A DNA stretch of 64,000 nucleotides from Campylorhamphus procurvoides (taxonomy: Eukaryota > Chordata > Aves > Passeriformes > Dendrocolaptidae), in contig WBMV01005958.1 in assembly GCA_013396655.1 (NCBI GenBank), positions 1,210,210 to 1,274,209 on the forward strand, given 5' to 3'. Below, in pieces: positions 50,669 to 62,155 of this stretch. A program made the position numbers and the translations under genes. Position 1 is the first letter of the stretch. Every line of letters begins with the position of its first letter. The notes beneath the pieces were generated by a model. That model worked only from the letters and a program-made list of their open reading frames with translations, did no database searches and had not been told where the DNA came from.

Positions 50669-50840
50669 GCTCTTCCTCCTCAGTCTCCTGATCCTGCTCC
50701 CCTCTCCGTGTCCATCCACCTCGCTGGCATCACCCATCTCCTTTGTTATCCCAAGGGTCGGCAGCTCCCTGCTCGTTGCTGATTCTCTCAGTGTCCATTT
50801 ACCTGGCCATCTCCTATCTTCATGTCCTTGGTTATCCCAA
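50669..50840 (-). repeat. 86-bp degenerate tandem duplication in U3
   Basis: The word GTTATCCCAA (plus strand) recurs at 50745-50754 and 50831-50840, exactly 86 bp apart. The preceding sequences align with gaps: GTGTCCAT..ACCT, GGC, CATCTCCT. U3 duplications in retroviral LTRs commonly carry enhancer elements, but that role here is only an inference. Confidence 0.6.
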
Positions 50841-50940
50841 AGAATGGCTATTCATGGCCTCTTGTCTCGGCTGCCACCCAGAGCTCAGTCTGAGGACCTC
50901 AAGCCGAACTACCTGGGCCAGGTGTCCTCCTGAATAGGCA

Positions 50941-53900
50941 TCCCTGATGTTGAGCCATGGGAGTTTAGATAGTACAGAGAAATACCACCTTTTAAAAGTC
51001 TGGTAAATATACAAAGGCAAATTTATCCACATCAAGCAAAGGAATAAAATAAACACTGTGAGTTTTTCCCCCTCTCCACCAAATGGGCAAACAGCGAACG
51101 CTCACCAGGTTTTCTTTGCAAGTGAAGCAGTTCATAAAACAAATCAAAGCACTTCCTAAATCTCAGCAATAGTACGGATCATTTCCGAGTAACACATCCC
51201 ATGGAGAGAGCTCTTTGCAGGGGCTGTACCAGCCAAAACAGGATTAGCAAGTGGTAGAAATAAAAAGAAATTTTCACACTTTCACTCTCGCAGTGAAAGC
51301 AGTCACTGCTAGAGTAACTCAAAATGTGCAAAGTGCTTTCGTGCTAAAAGATACCCAGGCTCCAGAAAAAAATATACAGGATGGGATCCCATGCCACCAA
51401 AATGCCACCACTTTTGAGGACAAGCATTGAAACTGTTAAATCGCATTTCACATTGCTGTTCCAAGTCGTTCAGAGGCACATGGAAAATGCTGACTGCAAG
51501 ACACCTTGTACTTGGGCTCTTGAGATTATGTAGAACAAAATAGATTTATAGTCTCAAATATGCTGCAAAGTCTGACTGTCACCTGTCCTTGTATACTACA
51601 TTGTCATTATTCTTTGGGGAAATTAAAATGGAGAGTCCAACCAAAACAGAGTTCTCCATGCTTAATTCTGTAAATTCATACCGTGCCACAGCCTCTCTGT
51701 GAACAGCCTTAAAAATCAGTGGCAGGAAGGAAAATACACCAGGCAAAAAGTTATTCTTTCAGCAGATATGTAAATCAGATATAGTCATTATTCATCTGTC
51801 TGCACTATGTGTGATCACATGCTGCTGGGGACAGATTCTAGGGCGCCCACCCCACAAACACCTATTTCTTGTCATATTTGCCCAGCATATTAGCTGACAG
51901 TGTAGGCCATAGGAATTATTATCCTGTTAGACAGCCTTTGACAGATCAACTAAAGGAGAGTTTTGTAATTATTTCCTTAAGCTTCCTCTCATTTAGATTT
52001 TTAGTTTGTGCAGCATCTTCTGGCAGGAGCTCCACAGTTTTGCTATGCAACAAAGGATCTATGCAGAAGAGTTCTTTCTTCAGTCTCTTTTAATATTCCT
52101 TTAAAAAATCTTTGAGCATTTTTCAATTTTAAGAAGCAGTAGCTACTGTTTCTCTGTTCTGACTCTTATACATGAATATGAAGGACCTGAGCTCAGCCCT
52201 TTCAGTTGTTTTCTTCCCACTCATATTTAAATTCTTCTTAAAGAACATTCACCCATACCTTGGTTCCCAGATCCCTTCCTCCTGTCTCTTCATTGCTTCC
52301 ATGGTATTCTCTGAGACAGGATGCACAAAGCTTCATGCCATGTGCGAGTCTGAGGCACGTGTGGGGTTTATACAGCAGGATAACAATGTTGTCTGGTTTT
52401 CTTTGGATCTCTTTCCTAATAGTTACACCCCATTTCTCTTTTTGACCATGCTGAGCTGCAAATTGATGTTTTCAGAAATTTCTCAAATCTTCAGATCCTC
52501 TTTGTAAATGGTACGTGATAATTTAGAGACAAACAACTTATAAGCATATTGAATGCTCCCCCGCACACACAGATATAATTTTGCAGTTAAATAGAGTGAA
52601 TCTTATTTGCAAGTTGATTCTGAAGCTCTTAATTCAGTTTGAACCATCCAGAACAGGTCTGTATCACCATCAAGCTTGGCCATATTCCCCTGGACCCAAT
52701 GGATGAGATTCCACAGGAAAGCTCTCTCTATGGAGAAATTCAGCATTTATTCCTCCTTTATCTTTTAAAACATTTACTAATATGCTTTCCCACACGGATC
52801 CGTTTCTTATTTCTACATCCCTGCTAATTATTTTCTTTATTGTGATTTCTTACTAATGTGCTTGGCAGATCCAGGCCCCTGCAACACCCAGTGCCACCAT
52901 CAAGTCTGTAGAACTTTCCTGAGGACTCTGCAGCCTGTAGAGTTTTATTCACCAGCCTAATGTTAACTCCATCTAGTTTTCCTCCCTCTTTACCCTATAG
53001 TGAATTTAACAACCTGACAATCACTGAGATCTTTCAGAACACTGCTCAAATTATTAGTGTCTTTATTCCAATTTTCTTCTTAGGTGGGACACGAAAAAAT
53101 CTCATCAGTTCAATCAATAAAAGCTCCTGTCACCCAGCATCTGCCCTTCCCTGCCTCCACAGAGAAGGGAAAATTTTAAAACCTCTCAAAAAAAAAAGTG
53201 AAGGTTCTTAATTTAGGTGGGGGAAAAAAATCATACCATAAAAGTTTATAAGGGAACAGCAAATGAAGGGGCTGCACTGGAGAACATATGTTCATTCTGC
53301 AGAGACACCCCAGCTGACGCCAACAGAACACCGGCTGGTCCCATGCTTATCATAGCACCAGCTGACTCAGTTCTAGGCACAGAGGAAACCTTAGCAGGAT
53401 CACGCTGCAGTTCAGCTCTGCAATGGAGTTGAAATTATTAAGGATCTGTCACTGCTTCCAGATACACTGGGAGCACAGACATAAAATTTCTTGGACATGG
53501 TAAAATCAGAATCCTTCTATTTCCAGCAAGCTGAAGAGCTTAGACCATTAAGAATGAGTGCATGGGCTTGAAAAGACACATTTGATCTAGAAGACCTAGC
53601 TACAATTTGAGTGAAGGCTACAGTTTAGCTAAAAGCATAATAAAGCAAAAAAGTGTAGGGGTTTATCCCAATTTTTTAATTGTCTGACTAAATCCACATT
53701 AGAAGATGCCACATCTAATCTGATCTGGCAAACCCTATGTTGCAGAAGAAAACATGCTATGTGGTCACTCAGGTTTCTGGGAGGACTGCCCCATGGTAAT
53801 AAACATACTGGTCACCACTGGAGGTTTTTTGAGAGCTACCCTCTAACCCTACCTGCCTACACACCACCGAATCATGAGGTGTCCCTAAGAGAAGGCTGAT

Positions 53901-55873
53901 CACCAAGTATCCATAAATGATAGAAATAGATAGACTGAGGATCACAGGTACTTTGTATATGTGGTCAAACTACTCACTAAGGCACCCACTGGATGAGAAC
54001 CACCTCTAGTACCTTCGAACCGGCACATCCAGAAGTCCACCTGCACCAACCACTGATTCTTATACAACAGAGTAGCAAACAGCCTCTACCCAACAGACCT
54101 GCAAGAATTCAAACAGACTACTGAACTCTGCAAAAAGATAGCCTTAAAATGACTAACATTATCTAAAAGCCAGCAGTTCTGGATTGTTTCACACAGGCCT
54201 CAGTATGTCACTGTACCTGACAAATGGTAACAACTAATTCTTTCCATTTTCCTTCCATGGCACACATTTATGCATCCTCAGCTGCCTGTGCTATTTAATC
54301 TCCTCCAAGCCAGGAGGTGACACGATGGAGGCTGTGGCACAGCAGGACTGCTGACCAGGGCTAATTGTGGGGACCGGACTGACCGGGAGACAAACATCAA
54401 ATTGCAACTGCTTTGCCAGAAAAAGAGACCAAGGGTATATGCAAAGATGCCATCTCTATCAGACAGGATTTTCCAGACTGAACCAGGCTTTTCAGAGCAT
54501 AACACAAAAATAAGGCTAGAAGCCAAAAAAAACCACCCCAAAATAAAGACCCCAAAACCCAAAATCTTTTAAACGGTTCTGAAGAAATGAATGTTCTTGG
54601 CAGGTAAGATGGGCCATTTCTAAACCAAGGACTAACTTTTACAAAGAGCTTTTGTTAATTAGCATCACCTTCACTAGTGGAAACAGCAGACTCAGGGGTA
54701 GGGAGGGCAGGACGCTCGAACAGGAACTTATTGATCCAATAGCCCCAGTTAAAACATTTTTTCAAGTGCTGTGAACAGAGCATGGATATTCAAGGTCAAT
54801 GGTAAAACAGAAAACCTATTAGTATAACGGAAGTCCAAGCATTTTTCTGAAACTTTTATGCTCTCTTGAGAGCCCCCTGCCTAATCCCAATCATGGGGAT
54901 GATGCCTGAGGAGCAGAGCAACCCACAAATGAGAATAGGTTTTGCCTGTGCAGCACTGGAGTCTCGGTCCAGAGTTATACCAAACTATTTCCCATGAGAC
55001 TCCCTTGAGTTCATACTTGATATGATATTTTCCGTGTGCTTGTAAGCCTGCCTCAGCCAGCTACTTCCAGCTGTGGATTGTATCCATCTCCTTGGAGAGA
55101 AGGAGATCTTTCATGGCACTTTGCAAATGTTATCCCACTGTCCTTGCCATAGGAGGGAGGGGGAAATAATGCCTCTTACTGCCCTTCCTCTCAAAATACA
55201 GCTGCCTAAAACCCTCCTCAGGCAGAGGCTCAGCATGGAAAATTTTAGCCCCAGAGATGAATGTCTCAGAAAGTTATAGGGAAATGAAAACAAAAGGGAT
55301 TGAATAGAAACTGACTTGTGACCTCAGTGGGAGTAGTTGCTACTAGAGCCCAGACCAGGGATTGCTTGTGACAGGTTGAAAGCAATCTTCCTCACACCAC
55401 TCACAAAAATTAATCAAAGACCTTGGGAATTTTGATTTATAGATCATATATTTCTAACAAGGATGTATTTATTATTATACATCAGAAAATATCCATACTG
55501 ATGAGACTTCACTAAACTAGAGCTGTCAGATATTTATTTGTGCAGTCACTAGAAATAATGTTATTAAACTATCCAAAGGCAGCCTTCAAAAGCAAGAAAA
55601 ATAAATACCAAATTGGTTTAAATAAATGAATTCATAATAATCACAGTTGAAGTATCAAATGATCAATCTCTGTCTCCACTGCCTTCCAATCCTGAATATT
55701 TAATTAGCAGAAGACAAAACACAGAGCAAAGGTTAGGATGTTGGGGAGTAAATTTGGAGCCAGCCCATTCCCATGAAAGAAGAGCTTGGCGCTCTGCTCG
55801 GGGCCTCCTGGTGGGTAATCAACAGTCATCAGTTCCAGAAAACCTCTATCAGTCCTTGGATCTTGGAAATACA
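50941..55873. other. Unassigned non-coding sequence
   Basis: No supported gene. It is A+T-leaning DNA with frames up to 111 codons (52172-52507 on +), rich in Phe, Leu and Ser, typical of T-rich non-coding sequence. No transposon was recognised. Confidence 0.55.
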
Positions 55874-56100
55874 GAGAATCACAGAATCACTGAGGTGGGA
55901 AGGGACTGTGGACAGGCTCAGATGAGGTTGTTCAGGGCCATGTCCAGCTGAGGTTTGAAGGTTCCAAGCAAGGAGGTCCTACAGCCTCTCTTGGGCTTCC
56001 ATGCCCATGTTCAAACAACCCCATGGGAAAGAAGATTCCCCAGAATATATTGTTATATTCCTCTGACTGCTGACATTGTCCCCTTTTCTATGGCTCAAGA
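55874..56100 (-). mobile_element. CR1 LINE 3' fragment, - orientation
   Basis: The plus strand begins GAATCACAGAATCACTGAGG and TGGGAAGGGAC, the complement of a CR1 tail with a good terminal repeat. It continues with TTGTTCAGGGCCATGTCCAG, TTTGAAGGTTCC, TACAGCCTCTCTTGGGC and CATGGGAAAGAAGATTCC, all diverged CR1 3' landmarks. The right limit is uncertain because similarity fades after about 56060. It faces the + copy at 56465-56643. Confidence 0.85.
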
Positions 56101-56464
56101 AGAGTAGGGATGTTGGGGGCAGTGCTGTTATGGTGAAAGCCAGTGTTGTGTCTCACATGCTGAAGGTCCTCTGGGTATTATTACTGCTGAGCAATAGTGG
56201 GAAGATCAGACTTGTCTCCGATGGCTGAGATGTTCCTGAAATGTCCCCTCTTGAGCAACATCTTCCCACCCACAAATACATGGTTCATGGCAGTTGAGTG
56301 GGAGACATTTCTTCACCCAGGTTCAGGCAGGCCTTTAATGTCAGAGAACCTAGAGGCCACTAGTTAATCAACTCACAGGAAAAAAAAAGGTCTGGGGTGT
56401 ATTTCTGGCAGTACAGACAGAAGCAGCAGGCAAAATCAGCTCTCTTCTGAGAGTGAAGCAAATT
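56101..56464. other. Spacer between inverted CR1 copies
   Basis: Nothing recognisable. It could hold decayed 5' portions of either flanking CR1, but I see no clear similarity. Confidence 0.5.
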
Positions 56465-56643
56465 GGGTAGATTTAGATTAGACATAAGGGTGGCTGCACC
56501 ATCCCTGGAATTGTTCCTGCCAGGCTGGACAGGGTTTTGAGCAACCTGGTCTAGAGCAAGGTGACCCTGCCCATGGCAGAGATGTTGGAACTGCATGATT
56601 TTAAAGGTCCCTTCCAACCCCAACCTTTTGATTATTCTGTGAT
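56465..56643 (+). mobile_element. CR1 LINE 3' fragment, + orientation, with internal deletion
   Basis: It begins GGGTAGATTTAGATTAGACATAAGG, a CR1 segment that normally continues for about 60-70 bp, and here jumps directly to GTGGCTGCACCATCCCTGG. The rest is a typical CR1 end: GGCTGGACAGGGTTTTGAG, CAACCTGGTCTAG, AAAGGTCCCTTCCAACCCC and a terminal ATTATTCTGTGAT. The tail motif at 56643 is well preserved. Confidence 0.85.
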
Positions 56644-57294
56644 ATAATTTTGGGCAGATAGGCTTGAGGAAGAGAAAAAAATTAGGACATGCAATAATTG
56701 ATGGGACATGACATGTAGGTCTGCTGCTCTGCCAGCCTGGAGCTTGCTTTCAGACCCCTGAGAACATGCAGGAAGTTATTAATGATTACCTAGTAATTAT
56801 TTTAATTGCATATTAAATCTGTCCTGTGTTGTATGAAGTGCATTAACAGCATTAAGTGGCAATGTGTGAGGTATAAGCAATAATACTCAGCAGTAAGATA
56901 TTCTGTTTTCTCATCTTCTTTCATCTCTCTTCTCGGAGAGGTGGTAAAGAAGGAAGCCACTCGTGGTGGTTGAAGGTAGGAAAAGAAAAGCTTGGGATGC
57001 CCCAGAGTTGTGCACTTCCAGCCTTATGGTCCCAGCATTGGCAGTGTGAGGTATTTCATGCTTTTTGGTGCGAAGTGACTTCTAGGCTTTGTGTTTCAGT
57101 TTCATGGACCATGAAATACTTCTGAAATATTTCACCCTTGACTGGTTTATGGACAAAGAGATATCTTTTTTTTCTATTTAACCATAACCATGCACAAGTT
57201 ATCCAGTTCTACTCACACTAACACTGACATTACACCCTTGCATTGCTCTGTGGGTTCGAATATTTATCTACACTGGTTTGTGCTATTGCAACAG
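56644..57294. other. Unassigned non-coding sequence
   Basis: A+T-rich sequence without any recognisable feature. Confidence 0.55.
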
Positions 57295-57399
57295 GGAGGT
57301 GCAAAGAACTGCCCTTTTTCAGCCCCCGTAGCAGGAGTTGATGCCTTCAGCAAGGCTTCCATATATCCAGGAGACCCTGGAGAACAGAACTGCCAGCAG
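57295..57399 (+). other. Candidate internal exon, 105 bp (speculative)
   Basis: An acceptor-like TTTGTGCTATTGCAACAG ends at 57294 and a consensus donor CAG|GTAAGC follows 57399. The segment between is 105 bp (35 codons) and stays open in phase 0, reading GGAKNCPFSAPVAGVDAFSK, then ASIYPGDPGEQNCQQ. The open frame extends beyond both splice sites, no partner exons can be shown, and I recognise no family. Single good donor sites are common by chance, so this is a prompt for an RNA check, not a gene call. Confidence 0.15.
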
Positions 57400-59729
57400 G
57401 TAAGCAGAGGCAATCCCTTCCAATCCTCCTCAGCCTCAGAAAGACAGCATTAACAGGTGATTTCAGCTTTGCCCTTTGTCTTCAAAAGCCTCTACGGACT
57501 CGTGTCACTCAGAGGCTGCAAGTCACCAGCACATCAAATTGGCACATTTTTTGGAATTAGGTAAAAGGTAGATGAACCGAGCTGGGAGGATTTGTCCCAC
57601 TACCCATCCCTGAATGGAATGGGACACAAGACTGCTGGGATGTGCGGGGAAGGGCCAGCAGAGCAGTGAGCAGGCCAGAGAGTTCAAGGGGATGACGAGG
57701 AGGAGCATGTGGCATGGTTGCTATTCTATAGTAAGACACACATGCCTACAAAGGCACAAGGCTAGGGAGCACTGGGCGCCATAAACAGAGAGGGGCGAGC
57801 ACTGAGAGGCTGTCAGAGATGTAAGAAGGAATTCAGCTGCCTTAGAAAAGGCCTTTCCTCCAGTGATGAGTTAATAGCATGCATCTTGGGTGGATATAAG
57901 GGGTTGGATAGCAAGTCAGTGGAGCACATACACACAGCATCTTTTGTCTCAAGGACAACAGCAGTGTCACCCCTAGACACCTCTCCCTGCAGGTCAGTGA
58001 GAGCCCTCTATGGACCATACAAGGTTGACAACAAGGGGGAGAAACTCTGAGTTTCTTCAACAGGCAGCAGGACCTGGAACGAGGGGTGCTGCAGTAGGTA
58101 GCGGGAAGCTGCCAGTTCTTCCAACACAGGCATCAGCCAGGTTTTCTGTTTCTGGACTGCCTTCCCTCTAGGAGCCAAAGATGCTCTCTGCAAGTGTCTG
58201 GACAGATGACAGCAAAGAGGGAGGCCACTGACACACCGAGGAAAGTAAGACTGGGAAAATGTGAGGTATGAGGACCACCTCTGCTGGGGGTCCCACAGAG
58301 GTACCACCCCTCTGACTGCCAGCATGCCTGACTTTGTCAAACCACCATGGAGCTAAGGGATAATGGTGGCTTTGGATCAAAATGCATTTTCTCAGTGAAA
58401 GCAATTTTGCTGAATTTAGACTCTTTAATTTCAGCAATACACATCAGTGGCTCTTCATCCTGATTACAATGTTGGTTTCCAGAAACACTATTTCCACAGA
58501 AGTGCTGATTAATGTTATCACACCAACAAGGTTTCAGAGATGAAAACACTCCAGAAAAAGTTGTCAAGATCCTATCACCTCAACATGACTTCAGATGCAA
58601 GGGAGCCCTTGAGGAACAGGATGGGAGCTCCCTCCTATACCCAGAGGGCTAAAAATGTGATTCCTGGGATAACAGACACCTTCAGAATAAATTCTGTGAC
58701 CAAGCTTTCTTCAGACAAAGCACTGCTTTTATTGTGGCAAGTCCACTGGCCTGGGTGAATCTGGTTGTGGTTTCATGGCAAGGAAAGAAATCAAAAGATG
58801 GGATCACCTGTCTATTAAAAAAAAAAGGAGTATCAGGCCATAAACAAAGCATAGAGAAGATGGATTTCTGAAACCCACAATATTCAACTATTCAGGGCTC
58901 CAAAATCTCCTCTGGCTGCAGAACAACCAGCAGAGCTGTACTAGGGACATTCACTCACAGCTGAACCAGACCTGCCTTTGGGTGCCTGCTCCTAGGTGGT
59001 TTGCCATGATTGGAAGTGCTCAGCTCCATTCTTTCTGACTCTCTCTTCGCTTCATCCGTCATAAAAGTGTGAACATTTTGAAACCTTGAACTGTTGTGTT
59101 ACTACACTTCTGTCGTGTTTGCTCCTGTTTTCTGGGACAGGAGCCATTTTTTTTTAATTCTTTTTTTGCCATAACAGTTGTACCACCTGCCTCACTGGTG
59201 AGAAAAATAATTGCTTTCCCTAACTGCATTATAGCTGTACCTAGAACTCAGCAGAATTGGACATTTCTATTCTAAGTGCCTCCATACATCCAGTAACAGG
59301 CAGGAGTTGCCTTTCAATCCAAAGAGACACAACAGCAGAAACAGCCTTACAATTTCTGGTTTGCACAGGAATGAACCAGAACAGAGAAAGATCAAATGAG
59401 ATACCCAAGTTCTGCCTGCAGATTAAGCTCCTAGTTGCTAATGCACCTGGCCCAAGCATCTGTGAAGCAATGGGCTGGTTTCCATAGGAAACACCAAAGA
59501 GTAATTCTTTCCCTGCACTGCCCTTGGGTGCTGGCTATATAAAGCAACTGGATTGCAGTGTTGGTAAAGGCCTGAGGCTATGAGCTCGGCATGGTTTGTA
59601 GGGAGGGGCAGTAGGTTGGACCAAGCTAGCAATTCCACAGGAAAGCCATGCAGAACAGAATCTTCCACTTTCCACTTTTGCAGGTTGAGAATGATTTTTG
59701 TAATTACCGAGTCTCATACAAATTACACA
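57400..59729. other. Unassigned non-coding sequence
   Basis: No supported feature. The minus-strand frames at 57842-58340 (up to 110 codons) show no recognisable motif. A poly-A run lies near 58817-58826. Confidence 0.55.
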
Positions 59730-60510
59730 TATTAGAGAGATGGGCAATCACCAACAATATGAACTTTAACAAGGGCAAGCACTGGATTCTGCACCTGGGA
59801 TTGGGCAATCCTGATGGTGTGCATAGGGTGGGGAATGAGAGGCCAGAGAGCAGTGCTGAAGGAAGGGACCTGGGGGTCCTGGTCAGTGGCAAGTTGGGTA
59901 TGAGTCAGTAGTGCCCTGGCAGCCAGGAGGGCCATCTGTGTCCTGGGGGGCATCAGGCAAAGCATCACCAGCCGGGCGAGGGAGGGGATTGTCCCGCTCT
60001 GCTCTGCACTGGGCCGGCCTCACCTGTGTGCAGTTTGGGCACCACAATATAAGTCATTAAGCTATTAGAGAGTGTCCAAAGGAGGGCCATGAGGATGCTG
60101 AAGGGTCTGGAGGGGGAGCCGTATGAAGAGCACCCAAGGTCACTTGGTTTGTTCAGACTAGGGAAGAGGAGACTGAAGGGAGACCTCACTGCAGTTACAA
60201 CTTCCTCATCAGGGCAAGCGGAGGGGCAGGTACTGATCTCTTCACTCTCTTGACCAGACTTGGGGAAACAGCATTGGGAGGTTGGATGTCAGGAAAAGGT
60301 GTTTCACCCAGGAGCGTGGTTTAGTGCTGGAACAGGCTTCCCAGTGAAGTGGGGAGCACCAAGCCTGTCAGAGTTCAAGAAGTGTTTGGACAATGCTCTC
60401 AGACACATGGTGTGACTCCTGGGGTGTCCTGTGTACGGCCAGGAGCTGGACTCAGTGATCCTGTTGGGTCCCTTCCAACTCAACATATTTTATGACGCTG
60501 TGATTCTATA
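59730..60510 (+). mobile_element. CR1 LINE 3' portion with ORF2 C-terminal remnant, + orientation
   Basis: This is the longest contiguous CR1 piece in the window. It starts inside the C-terminal part of ORF2, downstream of the reverse transcriptase catalytic motifs. The first block (59730-59909) reads LERWAITNN, then FNKGKHWILHLGLGNP and ESSAEGRDLGVLVSGKLGMS. In another frame follow AARRAICVLGGIRQSITSRA, IVPLCSALGRPHL and VWAPQYK. The 3' end reads GGGTCCCTTCCAACTCAACA and closes with TGTGATTCTAT at 60510. Frame changes and a stop at 59909 show it is dead. CpG and G+C are higher than in the other copies, which suggests a younger insertion. It is 5'-truncated at about 59730. Confidence 0.92.
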
Positions 60511-62118
60511 AATTTGAGAGAACAGGGTAGTGTTTAGGCAGCAGACAGGAGTATCAGAGAGGACAGAGGTGAAGAAGTGGCTTAGGCCACAGTGGTGAAT
60601 ACAGAGAAAAAGAAAAGGTAGTGATTCTCCCTGAATTCCTGGGGGGGCAGCTGGAGAATATTCCTATGCACTATAAAACCAGCAACTCCCGTTTTCCAGA
60701 ATCCACTGCAGGTATGAATTTTAGCTCCCCAGGCTCATCTTTTGGTGGCATGTTTGGAGATCTCCCTTGATGATCAGGATGGGAAAATGAGAAACAAAGG
60801 GACTGTTTAATGCAGAATGTTCCCTCACTGGTAACCAAGTGTGCTGTCCTTTACAGACTGTTTGTCTCTGTTTGTGCTATTGTACCAAGGTTTCTTGGCT
60901 TCCCTCGCATAGTTTCCGTGGTGCGTTGGGTGCTTTTGAAGCATATTGTGTTACATAAAGCAGCTCGTTTTAACGTCACATGAATTGTGCCATCGTCTCC
61001 CTGCCCTGTGCTTCAGGCTCACAGCAGCTATGCGATATGTAAGGGAGATGCCACTACCACAGTGAACTCTGTGCAGACTCAGATGGCTTTTATCAAGTAA
61101 GTGATGCTGCTATCAGCATTGGGCCTGATCCTAACCAGGTGTAAAGTTCTGCAGCTACTCACACCGGGATGCTTCCAGGAAAACAAATAAATCAAGGGAA
61201 AAAAAAAATAAGCAACAGGATTTTTAATTCTTCCTTGGCAACCAGCAGTTCATAGTTTTCCAGCTGTGGTTTTCAAGGTTTAGATGACAACCCAAATATT
61301 TTCACTGAAAACAAGACTTTCAGGGAAACCCTCTGTCTGTTTTAGGTTTTTTTCAAAAGCAAAACTTCCAACAAAATTGTTGAGCTCAACCAGTGTTAAA
61401 AGTCTGGATCCTTTGCTTGCTTCTGCTGGCTGGGAGTCTGGTCTATTGAGACCTGAGGTTTCTAGCAGAGAATCTCAAAATTTTCATTTCTCTGATGTTT
61501 TAAATAAATGTAGGCAGCTGTCTGAGCCATACGTCTACCCTAGCCAAAATATTGTTCATTCCAAGTGGATTTGCTCCATTATAAGTTGCCTACAAATAAT
61601 TTTAAAAAGCGACAATGTTTCTTAAATTATCTTATCAAGCTCTTTAGATATTGAAATGCATCAAATATTAATGCTTGGCAATTCAGACTACTCTTAATCC
61701 TGGTTCCTGCAATATTCTGATCAGCATTAAAGCTGTGTTCTGCCAGCCCTAGGATCTGAAGAGGTGGTACCAGCTAAGGGAAGGGTCATGACCACCAACC
61801 CCATGGATTTCAGCTCCAGGGGCATTCCTTGCAAGAGGGAAATGTGGAAGGCTAGAGAGCTAGGATAATTTCAGCAGGAGTGGAGCACAGGAGTCAGCAG
61901 GCACAGGCAGAGCCAGGAGCAAATATACACTGGTGCATGCACAATCTAAGCAAGCTGCTGATGGCATGTCTGCTCTGCAAGTCCTGCAGTGCAGATCTGG
62001 GATGAGCTGATACCACATGACCTGTACCCATGGGTTTTTCAGTTCTAGTTTGGCCATAGAGCCCTCAAACATCTTAAGTTACATGTGAATTGGAGCTCAT
62101 GTGGCTGTTTCTGAATTT
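60511..62118. other. Unassigned non-coding sequence
   Basis: No supported feature. The 113-codon + frame at 61284-61625 is Ser/Leu-rich and unrecognised. A poly-A run lies near 61200. Confidence 0.55.
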
Positions 62119-62155
62119 AGGAATATCACAGGGACCAGGCTGCTGTGATATTCCT
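62119..62155. repeat. Perfect 13-bp hairpin
   Basis: The arms AGGAATATCACAG (62119-62131) and CTGTGATATTCCT (62143-62155) are exact reverse complements around an 11-nt loop. The stem contains AATATCACAG, so either strand would fold. It is shorter than a microRNA precursor. It could be a chance palindrome or a relic of a small inverted-repeat element. Confidence 0.75.

Larger units (their letters stand above)
50333..50940 (-). mobile_element. ERVL-type 5' LTR plus leader, - orientation
   Basis: Reading the minus strand from 50940 towards 50333 gives a standard proviral left end. It starts TGCCTATTCAGGAGG (a TG start). U3 follows, with a degenerate 86-bp duplication and a TATA box. Then come R with its poly(A) signal, a short U5, a tRNA-Leu-like primer binding site at 50496-50509, and about 160 bp of leader. 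The element stops abruptly at 50333, with no gag, pol or env next to it, so it is a truncated provirus. The leader is related to the fragment at 34646-34815. The class is inferred from the primer binding site and layout, not from a search. No protein-coding remnant is visible. Confidence 0.7.

Noticed and set aside
52172..52507. Phe/Leu-rich 111-codon frame that might suggest membrane segments
   Set aside because: Hydrophobicity is explained by T-rich sequence; no signal peptide context or homologous family was recognised.
58008..58340. 110-codon minus-strand frame, considered as a retroelement remnant
   Set aside because: I could not match any part of it to a CR1 or ERV protein motif.
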